From Castanea sativa (lineage: Eukaryota > Streptophyta > Magnoliopsida > Fagales > Fagaceae), in the NCBI RefSeq assembly GCF_040712315.1, contig NC_134017.1, positions 23,540,322-23,604,321 of the forward strand: a stretch of 64,000 nucleotides of DNA, in the 5' to 3' direction. The translations under genes were made by a program, and so were the position numbers. The notes under the pieces were generated by a model. That model was not told where the DNA came from. It did not search any database and worked only from the letters and a program-made list of their open reading frames with translations. The stretch's first letter is position 1. Each line of letters opens with the position of its first letter. Shown piece by piece: positions 49,297 to 60,678 of the stretch.

Positions 49297-52200
49297 AATT
49301 CATTAGCATGGAACTACCGGGGGCTTGGGAACCCCCGGTCAGGTGGGCTGGTGCGTTCTCAAGGCCAGATGGAAAAGTTTAGAGAAGTGGTGAACTATTG
49401 TGGTTTTAAGAATTTAGGCTATATTGGGCCGGATTTTACATGGTGTAACATGCAAGAAGGAGATGGAAGGATGTATCTACGGCTTGACAGGGGGTTCGCT
49501 ACAAACGATTGGATTGATAGATTCGGTGAGGTTAGAGTCCACCACTTGATTGATTCTACCTCAGATCACTGTGCTCTGTTTTTATCTGACCCCAAGACCC
49601 CTAAGCTGCCACGAGCTCGTCGATTCCATTTTGAGTCTATATGGACTAAGCGGGAGGAATGCAAGGAGATTATTGAAGCGGCTTGGTGCTCGGGGAGTGA
49701 TTTGAGTACGCCAGGAGTAATCACTTCTGCTCTTTCTGTTTGTGCAGCTGATCTCAAGGCTTGGAGTTCAGCTGCTTTTGGGCAAATTCTGAAGGTTATA
49801 CAGGAAAAAAAGGAAGTTGCTTAGTTCTTTAATTCAGCTTGATAGTGATGGGTCGTTAGGAGGGGAAATAAACCAAGTAAGAAAGGAAATCAATGATTTC
49901 CTAGATAGTGAGGAAACTTATTGGGGTCAACGTTCAAAAGCTCACTAGCTTCGAGAGGGAGATAAAAACACCAAGTTTTTTCATGCAAGAGCCTCGGAAA
50001 GACGTAAGTAGAATACAATCTTGGGAATCTGGGATAAGGACGGTAACTGGTGTGTGGATCAGGACAGTATCGCCAGAGCTACCATCTCCTATTTCGAAGA
50101 AATATACTCCTCCTCCCACCCGAGTCAGATAGAAAGTGTAATTGCTCCCATTCCAACCTTGGTTTCTCCTGAAATGAATTTAGAGCTCTCTAGAGCTTTC
50201 ACAAAAGAAGAAGTGATTTCCTCCCTCCAGCAGTTGCACCCTTCGAAATTGCCAAGTCCTGATGGTATGTCAGCTCTCTTTTTTCAAAAGTATTGGAATG
50301 TTGTAGGTACTAATATTTCAAATATGGTTCTAAATGTTCTTAATTCTGGCATGTCTTTATCTGATATTAATAGAACCAATATTGCTCTTGTGCCAAAAAC
50401 TAATAACCCCCAAAGAATGACTAATTTTAGGCCAATAAGTCTATGTAATGTGGTTTATAAGCTTGTCTCAAAAACACTAGCTAACCACCTCAAGGCTATT
50501 CTCCCTTATATCATTTCAGAAACCCAAAGTGCATTCACAGCTGATAGACTTATTACCGATAATGTCCTGGTAGCGTATGAGATAATGCATTTCTTGAAGA
50601 GAAAGAGGGGGGGGGGGGGGAGGGAATGATAGTTTTACGGCTGCAAAGCTAGACATGAGCAAAGCTTTTGACAGAGTCGAATGGGTTTTTATAGAAATAG
50701 TCATGAGGAAGATGGGCTTTTCGGAGAATTGGATCAATCTGGTGATGAAATGCATTTCCTCGGTGTCATACTCAGTTATTATTAATGGCACAACATATGG
50801 AAATATTATACCTACTAGGGGACTCAGACAGGGTGACCCACTCTTCCCGTATTTATTTCTCCTATGTGCAGAGGGATTCTCTGCTCTCATTCATGACGCG
50901 ATAAGAAACAATCATCTAAGTGGCATTTCCATCTGTAGAGGAGCTCCAAAAATCACACACCTCTTCTTTGCCAATGACAGCCTACTTTTCTGTAGAGCCA
51001 ATGGTGATGAGTGCAACAAACTAAAAGAAATTCTCTGTTTGTATAAGTCTACTTCGGGGCAGAAAATCAACGCTGATAAATCCTCTATCTTTTTCAGCCC
51101 AAATATGTCCCAAGCCCTCAAAGATGGGATCCTAAACATCCTGGGGCCAATGCATGATTCAAGACATTCAACGTACCTTGGCCTTCCCTCTATTATAGGT
51201 AAATCCAAGAAACTTGCCTTTGTGGAGATCAAGGAAAAGGTAGGCAAAAAACTGGCTGGGTGGAAGGGTAAATTGCTCTCAATGGGGGGAAAGGAAATTC
51301 TCATCAAAGCAGTGGCCCAAACCATTCCCACCTACACGATGAGTTGTTTCCAACTCCCAAAGAGTCTATGTGAAGACCTAGAGAAAATGATGAGGAGTTT
51401 TTGGTAGGGGCAGAAGCATCATGAGTCCAAAATGGCTTGGGTTGGTTGGAAAACAATGTGTAAGCCAAAGTCACAAGGCGGAATGGGTTTTAGAAACTTA
51501 CAGGCTTTCAACCTTGCCTTGCTGGCAAAAAAGGCCTGGAGAATCCTCTCAAATCCGAGCTCCCTGGCTACCCGTATCCTTAAGGCGAAATACTTTCCCT
51601 ATTGTGATATTCTTCATGCAAATTTAGGCAGCAGCCCCTCCTACACCTAAAGCAACATTTTCAACAGTCTAGAAGTTCTTCAAAGCAGAACAAGATGGAG
51701 AGTTGGAAATGGGTGTCTAATTCACATTTGGGATGACAAGTGGCTCCCAAACCCATCAACATTCAAGGTAATTTCCCCTCTCGCCCTTTTATGGACTTCC
51801 CTATGGTCTCCTCTCTCACTAACCCAACGACTAAGTGGTGGAATACTGAGATTGTCCATTCTCTCTTCTTACCATTTGAGGCTGACAGGATATTAAAAAT
51901 TCCCCTAAGCCACAATCTTCCTGAGGACAAACTTATTTGGATAGGGAATAAGAAAGGTGTATTTACAGTTAAAAGTGCCTATTTTGTCGCTTCCAAGCTT
52001 CTTGATACAAGGGATGAAGGGGAATGCTTTTTTGGAGATCCAAATGCCCGGATTTGGAGGAAAATCTGGTCTCTAAAGCTTCAAGAAAAAAATTAAGATC
52101 TTCTTTTGGTGGGCTTCTATAAATGGCCTCCCTGTGCTTACAAAAATGGCTGCAAAAGGAATACAGACCTCTTGTGACTACCCAATCTGTGCTGAGGAAC

Positions 52201-52990
52201 CTGAAAGCCTTCTTCATGCCTTAATCTCTTGTGACCTTGCACTCTCCGTATGGTCCCTCTGGCCAGATTGCCCCACTGATGTACTGTTGAATGCAAAGGA
52301 CTTCAATGATCTAGTGCTCCTAATCAGCTCTAGCCCGAATGACAAACTCCTTGATCTTTTCTTTGCCATTTCCTGGTCGATTTGGTGCAACAGGAATAAA
52401 CTAATCCATGGTGAGAGTGGTCTACCGCCTTTGCAAATCTGGGAAGTGGCAAAGAATTTGGTTGAGGATTACCAAGAGGCCACCTCTTTGGACTTTTCCA
52501 CTAAGCAGCCCCCTCAAAGTGCCTGGGTTGCTCCCCCACTAGGTTTCTTCAAAGTTAATGTTGATGGTGCTTCTTCTTTAGATGGCATTGGCATTTTTGG
52601 TGTTGGGGTGATCATTAGGGTTGCCTTGGGTCGAGTGATAGCAGCTCTTTATAAAGCTCTGCCCATGCACTATCCTGCTGATTGGACTGAGTTTTTTGCT
52701 CTGGAACAGGGTGTTCTTTTGGCTTAAGAGATGAAGCTTCCCAAGGTAATTTTTGAGTCTGATGCTTCCCTAGTCATCACAATAGTTTCCCACGCCCTCG
52801 CTGATGGTATAATGGGTCATTTTGTTAAAGTATCCAGCTTGCAAGGTCTTCTTTCTCTTGCTGTTCTTTCCAACATGTGAAAAGGGTCTACAACAGGGCT
52901 GCCCATGAGTTAGCCCATTTCGCCAAGTGTAATCATGCCTCAAATCTTTGGAAGGGTGTTATCTTGCCATTTTTAGTTCATTTGTTTAAG
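49294..52990 (+). pseudogene. LINE ORF2: endonuclease, reverse transcriptase, zf-RVT, RNase H
   Basis: Starts at GTG where ATG is usual (NSLAWNYRGLGNPR). The endonuclease is missing its middle: after the first about 15 residues it jumps to a segment ending LIDSTSDHCAL. Reverse transcriptase from about 50210 has PSPDGMSALFFQKYW, NFRPISLCNVVYKL, AFDRVEW and GLRQGDPLFPYLF; the catalytic box reads FFANDS, so the second Asp of the usual F/Y-A-D-D is Asn in one position. A zinc-finger (zf-RVT) region lies about 52060-52250. RNase H has VNVDGASS, TEFFALEQG and FESDAS (52545-52770), keeping its acidic residues. Frame breaks near 49824, at the G14 run 50607-50620, TAG 51405, near 51650, 52095 and TAA 52725. 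Inactive. Confidence 0.93.
50607..50620. repeat. G14 homopolymer in the LINE
   Basis: Fourteen G residues inside the reverse transcriptase region. It coincides with a frame change, so its length may be a sequencing or assembly artefact. Confidence 0.9.
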
Positions 52991-53086
52991 TTAGGCCTTG
53001 GATGACTCTGTTTGCTCTTGGCCTTTGTTGTACTCCTTTTCTGGTTAATGAAATTCAAGTTTCTTCTAAAAAAAAAAAGTCTAATG

Positions 53087-54130
53087 TGTGAGAAAATATG
53101 TTTGTATCAAAATGTAAAAATTGGTTGGTGTGAGCTAGCGTTTCGTCCTAAGCGACCAACTTGGTTGGTCCATTCTAAAAACTTTTAATATTTCCAAGTT
53201 GTCGAACTTATTTTAAGGTATTCTCAACCTCAAATATTTGCAAATGAGACATGGTTGAAAGCTTGTGATGCCAATTCTTTATTTTGGCTTTGGTTTTCCT
53301 CAAATTTTCTCTATTTTAGGGAGTTATGAGCATGGTATTTAGACCCAAACTGTGCAAAGAATCGGAAAAGAGAGAGGTTTAAGATTTTTAAGGTCGAATC
53401 AAGGTTCAACCGATGTCGAACCATTATGACGTCAAAATTAATTTAATATTATTTAACATACAAATAAATATGTTAAATGTGTAAAAATATGGAAATTTAC
53501 CCTTAAAAAAATATAAAGCAATTAAAAAAACTTTCAAACAAATTTTCATTATTTTTATAAAGTGAATAGAAAATAATAAATATAAACAACTTCAAAAGTT
53601 GTGTTTATTAATCTTTCACATAAAAAGCATTTTAATTTAAAATAAAATCATTTTTAACATAAATTTACAAATTTTTATATTCATATTTATTGATATAAAA
53701 GCATAATTGTTGAGCAAAAATAAATTTAGAAAATACTATTAAGTAAATAGTGATAAAATTAAATGCAAAGCTATTAATCTTGTGCAATTAAAGTAAACAA
53801 AATATAAATTTCAAATATAACACAAGGAAGCCAACTAGTTCAGTGGTCAGTGCATTGGATAGAGCTCTTAAATGGACGGGAGGTCGTTGGTTCTATAACT
53901 GATGCATGCGTTTTTCACTATTTATTTCAGGACCAATTTTCACTCTCTAAAGAACCGGGTTGGGTCATGGGTAACTGAATCGGACCGTTTGATCCGGTTT
54001 GGATTTGACAACTTTGGTTATGAGTAGTGAGCATGAGAATGTGGCAATGCACCCATTTCAAGGTTTTCTAAAATTTGTGAGTTTGGATTCTTTTTTCTAA
54101 TTTTTTTTAATACTAGCGACTCTTTTAAAT
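53087..54130. other. Repeat-derived DNA, no gene
   Basis: AT-rich. A segment at 53827-53905 looks tRNA-like (CTAGTTCAGTGGTCAGTG, then GGTCGTTGGTTCTATAAC about 45 bp later) and may be a worn SINE. The flanks 53380-53440 and 53950-54010 share GGTTCAACCGATGTCGAACC / CCGGGTTGGGTC style words and may be the ends of another old DNA element. Confidence 0.4.
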
Positions 54131-54653
54131 TAGGGGTGGCAAAATCTGACATGACTTGTGAATCCGACACTACTAACATGTTTATAAATAGGTCATGGGT
54201 TGAGGCTAACTGGGTTCGAGTCATATTCGGGTTGACATGGTTAACCCGTTTAATAAATTAGTTGTGTTCATGTTTAACATGCGAACCTGTTTGACTCGTT
54301 TAACTTATAGATATATTAGCTTTTTGTTGTTATTATTGCTACATTTATGGTTGTAATTATAAGTTGATTACTTTATTTATGGTTGTAATTGTATTTTAAT
54401 TTTAGATATATGAAAATTGATAACAAATTATTGAGGTCAAGTGTGTACTATTATTGACATTTGCATTACTTGTTAATTAAATGAGTTAAATGTGTCGTGC
54501 TAAATCGGCTTATTTTATAAACATGTCATGTTAGGGTTGAGGATTCTTTGACATATTTACTAAACAAATTAGGTTCGAGTAAACCTATATAACCGAATAT
54601 TCATGGCTCAGCATGACATGAACCTAAACTGTGAACAAAAATTGTCATCCCTA
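54131..54653. mobile_element. Short hAT-like element, weak flanks
   Basis: Ends TAGGGGTGGCAAAATCTG and, inverted, TAGGGATGACAATTTTTG; 523 bp, AT-rich core with ACCCGTTTAA-type subterminal words. The flanking 8 bp do not match well (TTTTAAAT and CTTTATAC), so the insertion is old or the boundary is off by a base or two. Confidence 0.65.
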
Positions 54654-56136
54654 CTTTATACTAAAGCTTGTTGTGTGAGCTTTCTAATGACACACCACAC
54701 ATACAACTTTGATAACATTGATTTTATGAGAATGAAAAAATTTGTCTGGTGAAGATTATTGGTATCATGGTATTCATATCTATCTAACTATGACTGACTA
54801 TGGTATCATGGTGTTCATGTCTTTTGAATGAACTAAGTGATCCTTTGTCACGGGAAGAGAACAATGACTTGTCTTTTTTTCACAGACGGGGCCAAACTGA
54901 TGATGCCAAAAATCCCCAGTTGGGTTACTCGTCCAATTCAGAGCTTTTAACGATCTTATAAGATCCGCAAGATAAAGAGAGTCACCAGGTTGTGCCCGGT
55001 GAGAGAGCCTCCAATGCTTGAGTTGGTATCAACCTATATCTTTTGTATATAGATAGCAGTTTTGTAGTAATTTTTGACATACCTTAGTAAGTGAGGTAGA
55101 TTGTCCATTTTATAGGTGACTTAGGTAGCTGTTGGACATAAATGAGGGTGATTATTACCCTAATTGTAACATTATTTATCTCGATGAGAGTTTAAGACCT
55201 TTGATGGTTGTTATTGAATGTGTTGAGTGGTTGCTCATCTTTCCTTGATAGTCCACTAATGATGCAATGGTCGTCCATTAAGATGGACGACCATAATGAT
55301 TTTTATGGTCTCATCAATCATCATCATCAATCATCAATCCATTTTTTCATTTGACCATTTATTTTTGGTTAATTGGAATAAATTAAAAAAGAAACTAAAG
55401 AGTTATGGAACCACTATGGCAGTGCCTACAATGACTAGTACCCAAGGTATCAAGCTTAATCTGGTTCAAAATACAATTAGGGGGCAAGTCAAAGGAAACA
55501 AAATCAACAAGAAAATTAGTTTTGCTTCTTGTCATAGCATTATTGATACTGTATTCTGTCTAGCCTTGATTTGCATGCCAAAAATACCAATTCAATCCCA
55601 AAAAAGCCAAAAACTGCATTTTTAAACATGAAAAAAAGAAGAAGGAAATTACATGAAAAACTGGATGTTGGAAAAATCATTTTGATGGTCCAAGAGTTTA
55701 AAATCCTAAAATTGCCATTTTTTCCTAGGTTTGACTGACTTAGATAAACCCTAAACCAGGTTAGTTAATGTTTCACAAAATATCTGACTATTCGATTGTG
55801 ATAAATTTGTGCCCATCTTAAAGATTATGAATTTCTCTTTAAAATGAATGTTCAAAGGCCCAGATTAGAGTTGAAACAGATGAGAATTGTAAAAAATTAA
55901 AAGTCATAACTATTTTTGCGATGTGTGATTATAATTTAATTTTGATTAAAAAATAATCAAGTGACCACCAATTGGTCTGAGTGAGAAGTGGTTGGAAATT
56001 TACATGACAAGCTTAGATTTTACAAGCTTGGATGGCCAAAACCCCCCACTTAAATAAAAACTGATTTACAAAAACATTAAATTTAAAGTGGGAATTTTAT
56101 ATTAAAACGTGGTTTTTCCATTATTATTTCAAGGCC
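54654..56136. other. Intergenic, no gene recognised
   Basis: AT-rich. A 109-codon open frame at 55296-55625 has no features of a known family. A duplicated TGGTATCATGGT word occurs at 54769 and 54800. Confidence 0.5.
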
Positions 56137-56646
56137 TTAAACGCAATATTTGATACCGTACCAGTACGTATACCAGTATTGAAATACCAATGTTTCGTAC
56201 CAGTTTAAATACCGGCCGTACTAGCCATACCGGCCGATTTCAGGCAATATCGAGTGTACTAGCTGGTACAGAAAAAAGCCTTTAAAAAAAAATTGTAATT
56301 TTTAAATTTTTGTAAAGGTAGAATGATAACTTATTTGCATTAACTTATTAGTATTATTTGTTTTCTTAGAATGCAATGAACAATTAAGCTTTCTATTTTT
56401 TATATTGTGTTTTTTGTTTTCTTTTAATTGTTGCTAAAGTCTAAAACCATGAATAATTTGTTCTGAATTAAGGTAATGCTCTATGGTAAACTTTTATATT
56501 TATTATAACACACACACACACATATAAATATAAAAAATAACGGTAAATTCGAAACAGCACACCGGTATTGACCGGTACCAAAATATATCATTCTACTGGT
56601 CAAATCGGTACAGCCTCCAGTACGAGATTGACTTCCTTACTTCAAC
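56137..56646. repeat. GTACCGG/CCGGTACC-rich repeat remnant
   Basis: Both ends are crowded with GGTACCGG-like words (ACCGTACCAGTACG at 56155, CACCGGTATTGACCGGTACC at 56562) around an AT-rich core, with (AC)n at 56509-56521. Probably a non-autonomous DNA transposon; I cannot fix its ends. Confidence 0.5.
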
Positions 56647-57536
56647 GTGGGATTTAGACAAAAAAGCAAGAATATTTAGAAAATAAACATCATAACATTT
56701 CCAACGACATCTTATTTAACCAAAAATAGAGGCCAGTAAGTCCATAAAGAAAGTTCTCAAAAATTGGAATGAAATGCACAATACATTATTTTTCCAGTGA
56801 AAAATTATTTTTTAGGGAGTCTTCACTTAATAAATTGTACAAATTCATCCACAATTGGTGCCAGAGGCTAAAAATTTCTTGTATTATGATGACTTATCTA
56901 TTCCAATAAAAAACGGCTCAGTAATATCGCCTCTGGATTGGGAGATATTGCATTCCCAAGATAAGTGCTTCACAATTTCCTACACTGCATCACCTCCCTT
57001 CCAGGTAAAATATCTTCGTGAACGTTGCTCCAAATTGAACAAGGCCAAAACTTGTAGAAACTAGACATCCAATCCTTTTCAAAGATATTTGATATGAAGA
57101 AATCCATGTCTTGGAAGACCTCCAAACAGCTACACAAAAACCAGGCAATAAAAGATAAAATTGACAATGGAAAAGCTTATGAGCTTCTAGAAAAATGCTG
57201 AGTAGGCCTAGCCCCCCCCCCCCCCCCCTCTTTTCATGCTCCTACTAGCAATAGGAGCATAGTGGGGCTGAAATCACTTGCCACTCTTCTTAGTATAAAT
57301 AAAACCTCCCCCGCCCCCCATCTTTCTACATGCACAAAATTACTATAACCTCTCTTGAAATTTCTCTATATCTCTCCTCCCTCTTTCTAACTTTATCCTT
57401 AAATAAAAGCCTTTCAAAGGGGCTACAATATAAATTATCACTAAAATGCTCAAAATCTCATCTTTTATCCAGTTTCATATCACTATCTAGCAAAGCCCAA
57501 AACCAGCCTCATGAGCCCAGAACCCATGCACTATCC
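56647..57536. other. Intergenic, no gene recognised
   Basis: Small open frames only. Contains a C17 homopolymer at 57212-57228 and a CCCCCGCCCCCC stretch at about 57308. Confidence 0.5.
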
Positions 57537-57769
57537 CAAAGCCCAAGACTATTACAACTTGGAAAAATATTTAAAGCTCAAGACGATCACTGCTTGACAA
57601 TATATTCAAAGTCCAGACTGATTAGTATTTGGCAAAAATTTTATTTAAAGCCCAAGACTATTACTGCTTGGCAAATTTTTACAAATTTACAAAACCCAAG
57701 ACAATTATTGTTTGGCAAACATTTTATTTGAAGCCCAAAACTGATGATACTTGGCGACTATTATTATTT
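57537..57769. repeat. Tandem repeat, about 36-43 bp unit, six copies
   Basis: Units begin AAAGCCCAAGACTATTACTGCTTGGCAA (starts near 57538, 57573, 57609, 57648, 57691, 57730) and differ by substitutions and small length changes in the AT-rich tail. An open frame runs through the array only because the unit lacks stops. Confidence 0.85.
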
Positions 57770-58731
57770 ATCTCATACTATATGATATGTACACAATTTT
57801 TAGGGAGGGTGAAAATAAATATCTAGAGAATAAATAAATAGAAATTTGGTTGGTTCTAATGAACCACTTGATATGTAATAAGAACAAAAGAAAACAAAGG
57901 GTAAATTTGGATTTGACCAACGAAATTCTGACCTCTAGTAATCAATTTGGATCCAACTTGATTAAACTTCTTTAATATGTTTAATTGAAAATAACTCAAC
58001 CTATTTAAATACAACAATGTAACATTAAAAAACTAAAATAATTGAGCACTTTTCCTAAACTTATGGCCAAAATAGCCATGTTCCTAAAATTAGGACACCA
58101 CCCACACTAACAATACAATCTAAATAAAATTCAAATACCACTAATCCCTATCTTAACTTGATACCTAAACATGGTAATTCCCTACAAACATAAAACAAAT
58201 AATCATTAATCTTTTTTCTAACAAATTAATATATGTAACATTATATGTTACAATCCAAGTATCCCCATAGCTTAAGTGCAAACTTAACCATGTGTATATA
58301 ATCTATGACAATTATTATTTATCTCACTGATAATCAAAAAACCATGACAATAATTTGTGGAAGCCCACAAATTATAAACCCATGACTAGGCATGTTTAGG
58401 ATCCAACTGAAGCCAATGAAAACGGTCGATGTCGAACCGGTTTGACTACTTCAAAGACCTACCGTAGGTGTCTGACATGGTAGTCGGTGGCGATCTGGGC
58501 AAACCGAAGACTACCGGTGTGGTGAGCAGTGGCTCTTTTGCACTCTAACAAGAAACCTCACCACACTAGTATATATAAACACACACTATAATTTAACATA
58601 TATTAGTGTATATAGTTTTATGTTTTAGTAGAGAGAAGAAAACTCAGACAAGGCATGAAAGCAAAAGACGCTAGGTAGAAGAAGAAAAAAAAAAGACGCT
58701 GTGTGGTGGGTTAAGAAAAATGCTAGGGTTT

Positions 58732-58734
<3 letters not shown>
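57770..58734. other. Intergenic, no gene recognised
   Basis: AT-rich up to 58370. Then a section with ACCGG words (GTCGAACCGGTTTGAC at 58432, GACTACCGGTGTGGTG at 58509), possibly part of an old DNA element, because GAACCGGTAT and CTACCGGGG words reappear near 59412-59450. Confidence 0.4.

Positions 58735-58793
<59 letters not shown>
58735..58793. repeat. (AT)n microsatellite
   Basis: About 59 bp AT run directly before the palindrome at 58798. Confidence 0.95.
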
Positions 58794-58795
<2 letters not shown>

Positions 58796-58797
58796 CT

Positions 58798-58825
58798 AGT
58801 ACTAAAACGACGTCGTTTTAGTACT
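58798..58825. repeat. Perfect 28-bp palindrome centred on GACGTC
   Basis: Left half AGTACTAAAACGAC is followed by its exact reverse complement. A second, shorter palindrome (AAAATGACGTCATTTT) lies at 58879-58894 and a third TGACGTCA at about 58853. Confidence 0.95.
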
Positions 58826-58925
58826 TGATATAAATTTAATATCACTTCCAAAATGACGTCACTAGAAGATTTAAAAATAAAATGACGTCATTTTAGTTGG
58901 CTAAATTTTAAACCCTAGGTTTATT

Positions 58926-60656
58926 TACGTTAGCCACCTCTCTCTTTCTCTCCCTCTTCAGTCTCCCTCTCCCAGTCGCCTCTTCTCTCTATCTCTCTCC
59001 TCAACCTTTACTGCTTGATACCATCACAATCTACAGCTCGATGCCATGTTTCTTGGAGTTTGACCATCTCCACTCTCCTTTTTGTCACAACATTCTTAGG
59101 AGTTTCTAGTAATGGTTCTGACTTTGGATGTTCCTATCAGGTTTGTTTATGTATTTTATTTTTAAATGGTTTTTTTTTAATCTTTTTTTATGGGTTTTTA
59201 AATTTTTTTTTTTTGGGTTATTGTGATTTTAAATGGGGTAAGTTTAAGCGAAAGATTGTGAATCTGTTTGTTCTTAATTGTTTGTTTTCTTTCGTTCTTT
59301 TTTTGTTTTTGGAATATTTGGTATTTTAAATGATCATGATGTGATTTGGGGTTGTTAAGTGCATTGTGTTTGGTTCTTGAGAGAATGGAAAATTAGCCGA
59401 GTTAACTGCATCGAACCGGTATCTTGCACCACACCTACCGGGGTAGTTTTCCCTCGTACCTAATCAGTAAATTAATGAGGCCCACGTGCGTAACTAAAAG
59501 CATTTGGGCAGATTTCACTTCATTCTAACTAAGTTCAGAATTGAACACTTGTCAAGCTATAGTTGAATCTACATCCCTACCCCCATATAGAAATTGGAGA
59601 TTGATTACTAGTTAATATGCATACTCTCTAACTTTTAAGTTTTAAGTCCAAGCAAATACTCACTTTTTTTTTCTTTCTTTTTTCTTTTTTAACCTAGGAG
59701 GGAACTTTCAGTAAGGTTTTATAAGCTTATAAAGCCTTACTGAAAGTTGTTACATAAACTATTAATGTGACTTTTAAAATAAATAAAAAATTTTATCTCA
59801 CATATATTCATATTTTACAATAAAATAATAAATCCATAAAACTATAATAAGTGCCTCATGGGAAATGATAACTCTCATGCCCCGAATCAAAAACATGGAG
59901 TATGAGGGCATGACTGTTATTTCGCATCCAGTTCAACTTAGTGCATCAGGATAATACATACAATCGTATGATGCTTTCATTTTGTATATAAAAATATTCA
60001 ATAAGATTATCAATATAAAAAGTTCAATTAAAGAAATAATATCCAAAATGTTCAGTCTCAAAATTTATAGTTAGAGAATATAATATCAATTTTCAAAGGT
60101 AACACATTTAAGTTAAAAAAAATTAAATCAAATAAAGCATCACGGACATGAAATATTTATAATATTAAATTGCACCAGAGTTCATACTCCCAATTGTATA
60201 AGCAATTACTAATATATCAAACCCTTCTAGAGTTCATGATTTCAAAGCATAACATAAGCCTCAAATATTCCAATAACCAAATAGCTAGTGATCAAAATAT
60301 AAATGTGTACCAAATAACATGAGCATAGATGCATCATGCTCACAACAAAACAAACATATCCCACACGTGCCTCAATAACAAATGATAGTGCAAGAGGTTT
60401 ATTTATTCTATAATTAAGATAACTCCTCATCATATTTCATTATGCTGCTTCCAGTTAATCTCTTCTTCTTCTTTTTTTCTTTTTTCTTTTTTTGCATGAA
60501 AGGGATGTTTATTTATGTATATAAACAAAAGGCAGAGAACGTCAAGCAAGTTTACAAACAAAACCAAAATGACGAAATAAACAACATAAACAAATTAAAC
60601 GCAAGACTGGGCTTCATCCATACTACACACAAGACACTAAGCTATGAAACAAGACA
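58926..60656. other. CT-rich tract and intergenic DNA
   Basis: A CT-rich stretch (58938-59010) is followed by a short open frame (to about 59141) ending at CAG|GTTTGT, which has the look of a 5' leader plus first exon with donor, but no second exon or family is recognisable. 59340-60656 is AT-rich with no gene; a palindromic TTTATAAGCTTATAAA sits at about 59718. Confidence 0.4.
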
Positions 60657-60678
60657 CTAACACACTACACACACGACC

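Larger units (their letters stand above)
48561..53079 (+). mobile_element. L1-type LINE retrotransposon, decayed
   Basis: ORF1 remnant, ORF2 with endonuclease, reverse transcriptase, zinc-binding and RNase H domains, and a terminal A run at 53068-53078. TCTAATG occurs at 48554-48560 and again at 53080-53086, a possible short target duplication, but 7 bp could be chance and the 5' end is uncertain. Confidence 0.9.

Noticed and set aside
48554..53086. TCTAATG as a firm LINE target duplication
   Set aside because: Only 7 bp, and one base separates it from the A run; the 5' end of the LINE is not independently known. Kept as a possibility only.
53827..53905. A tRNA gene
   Set aside because: A- and B-box-like words only; no cloverleaf with paired acceptor or anticodon arms that I can draw. 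More likely a worn SINE.
56855..57064. Small + strand coding gene
   Set aside because: No start context, no domain, and the reverse strand is equally open; chance frame.
59015..59329. Secreted or membrane protein gene on the + strand
   Set aside because: No ATG at the frame start, hydrophobicity comes from T-rich sequence, and no second exon or family match was seen.
58384..59484. A DNA transposon bounded by ACCGG-rich ends
   Set aside because: Similar words at both sides, but no matching terminal inverted repeats or target duplication could be set.
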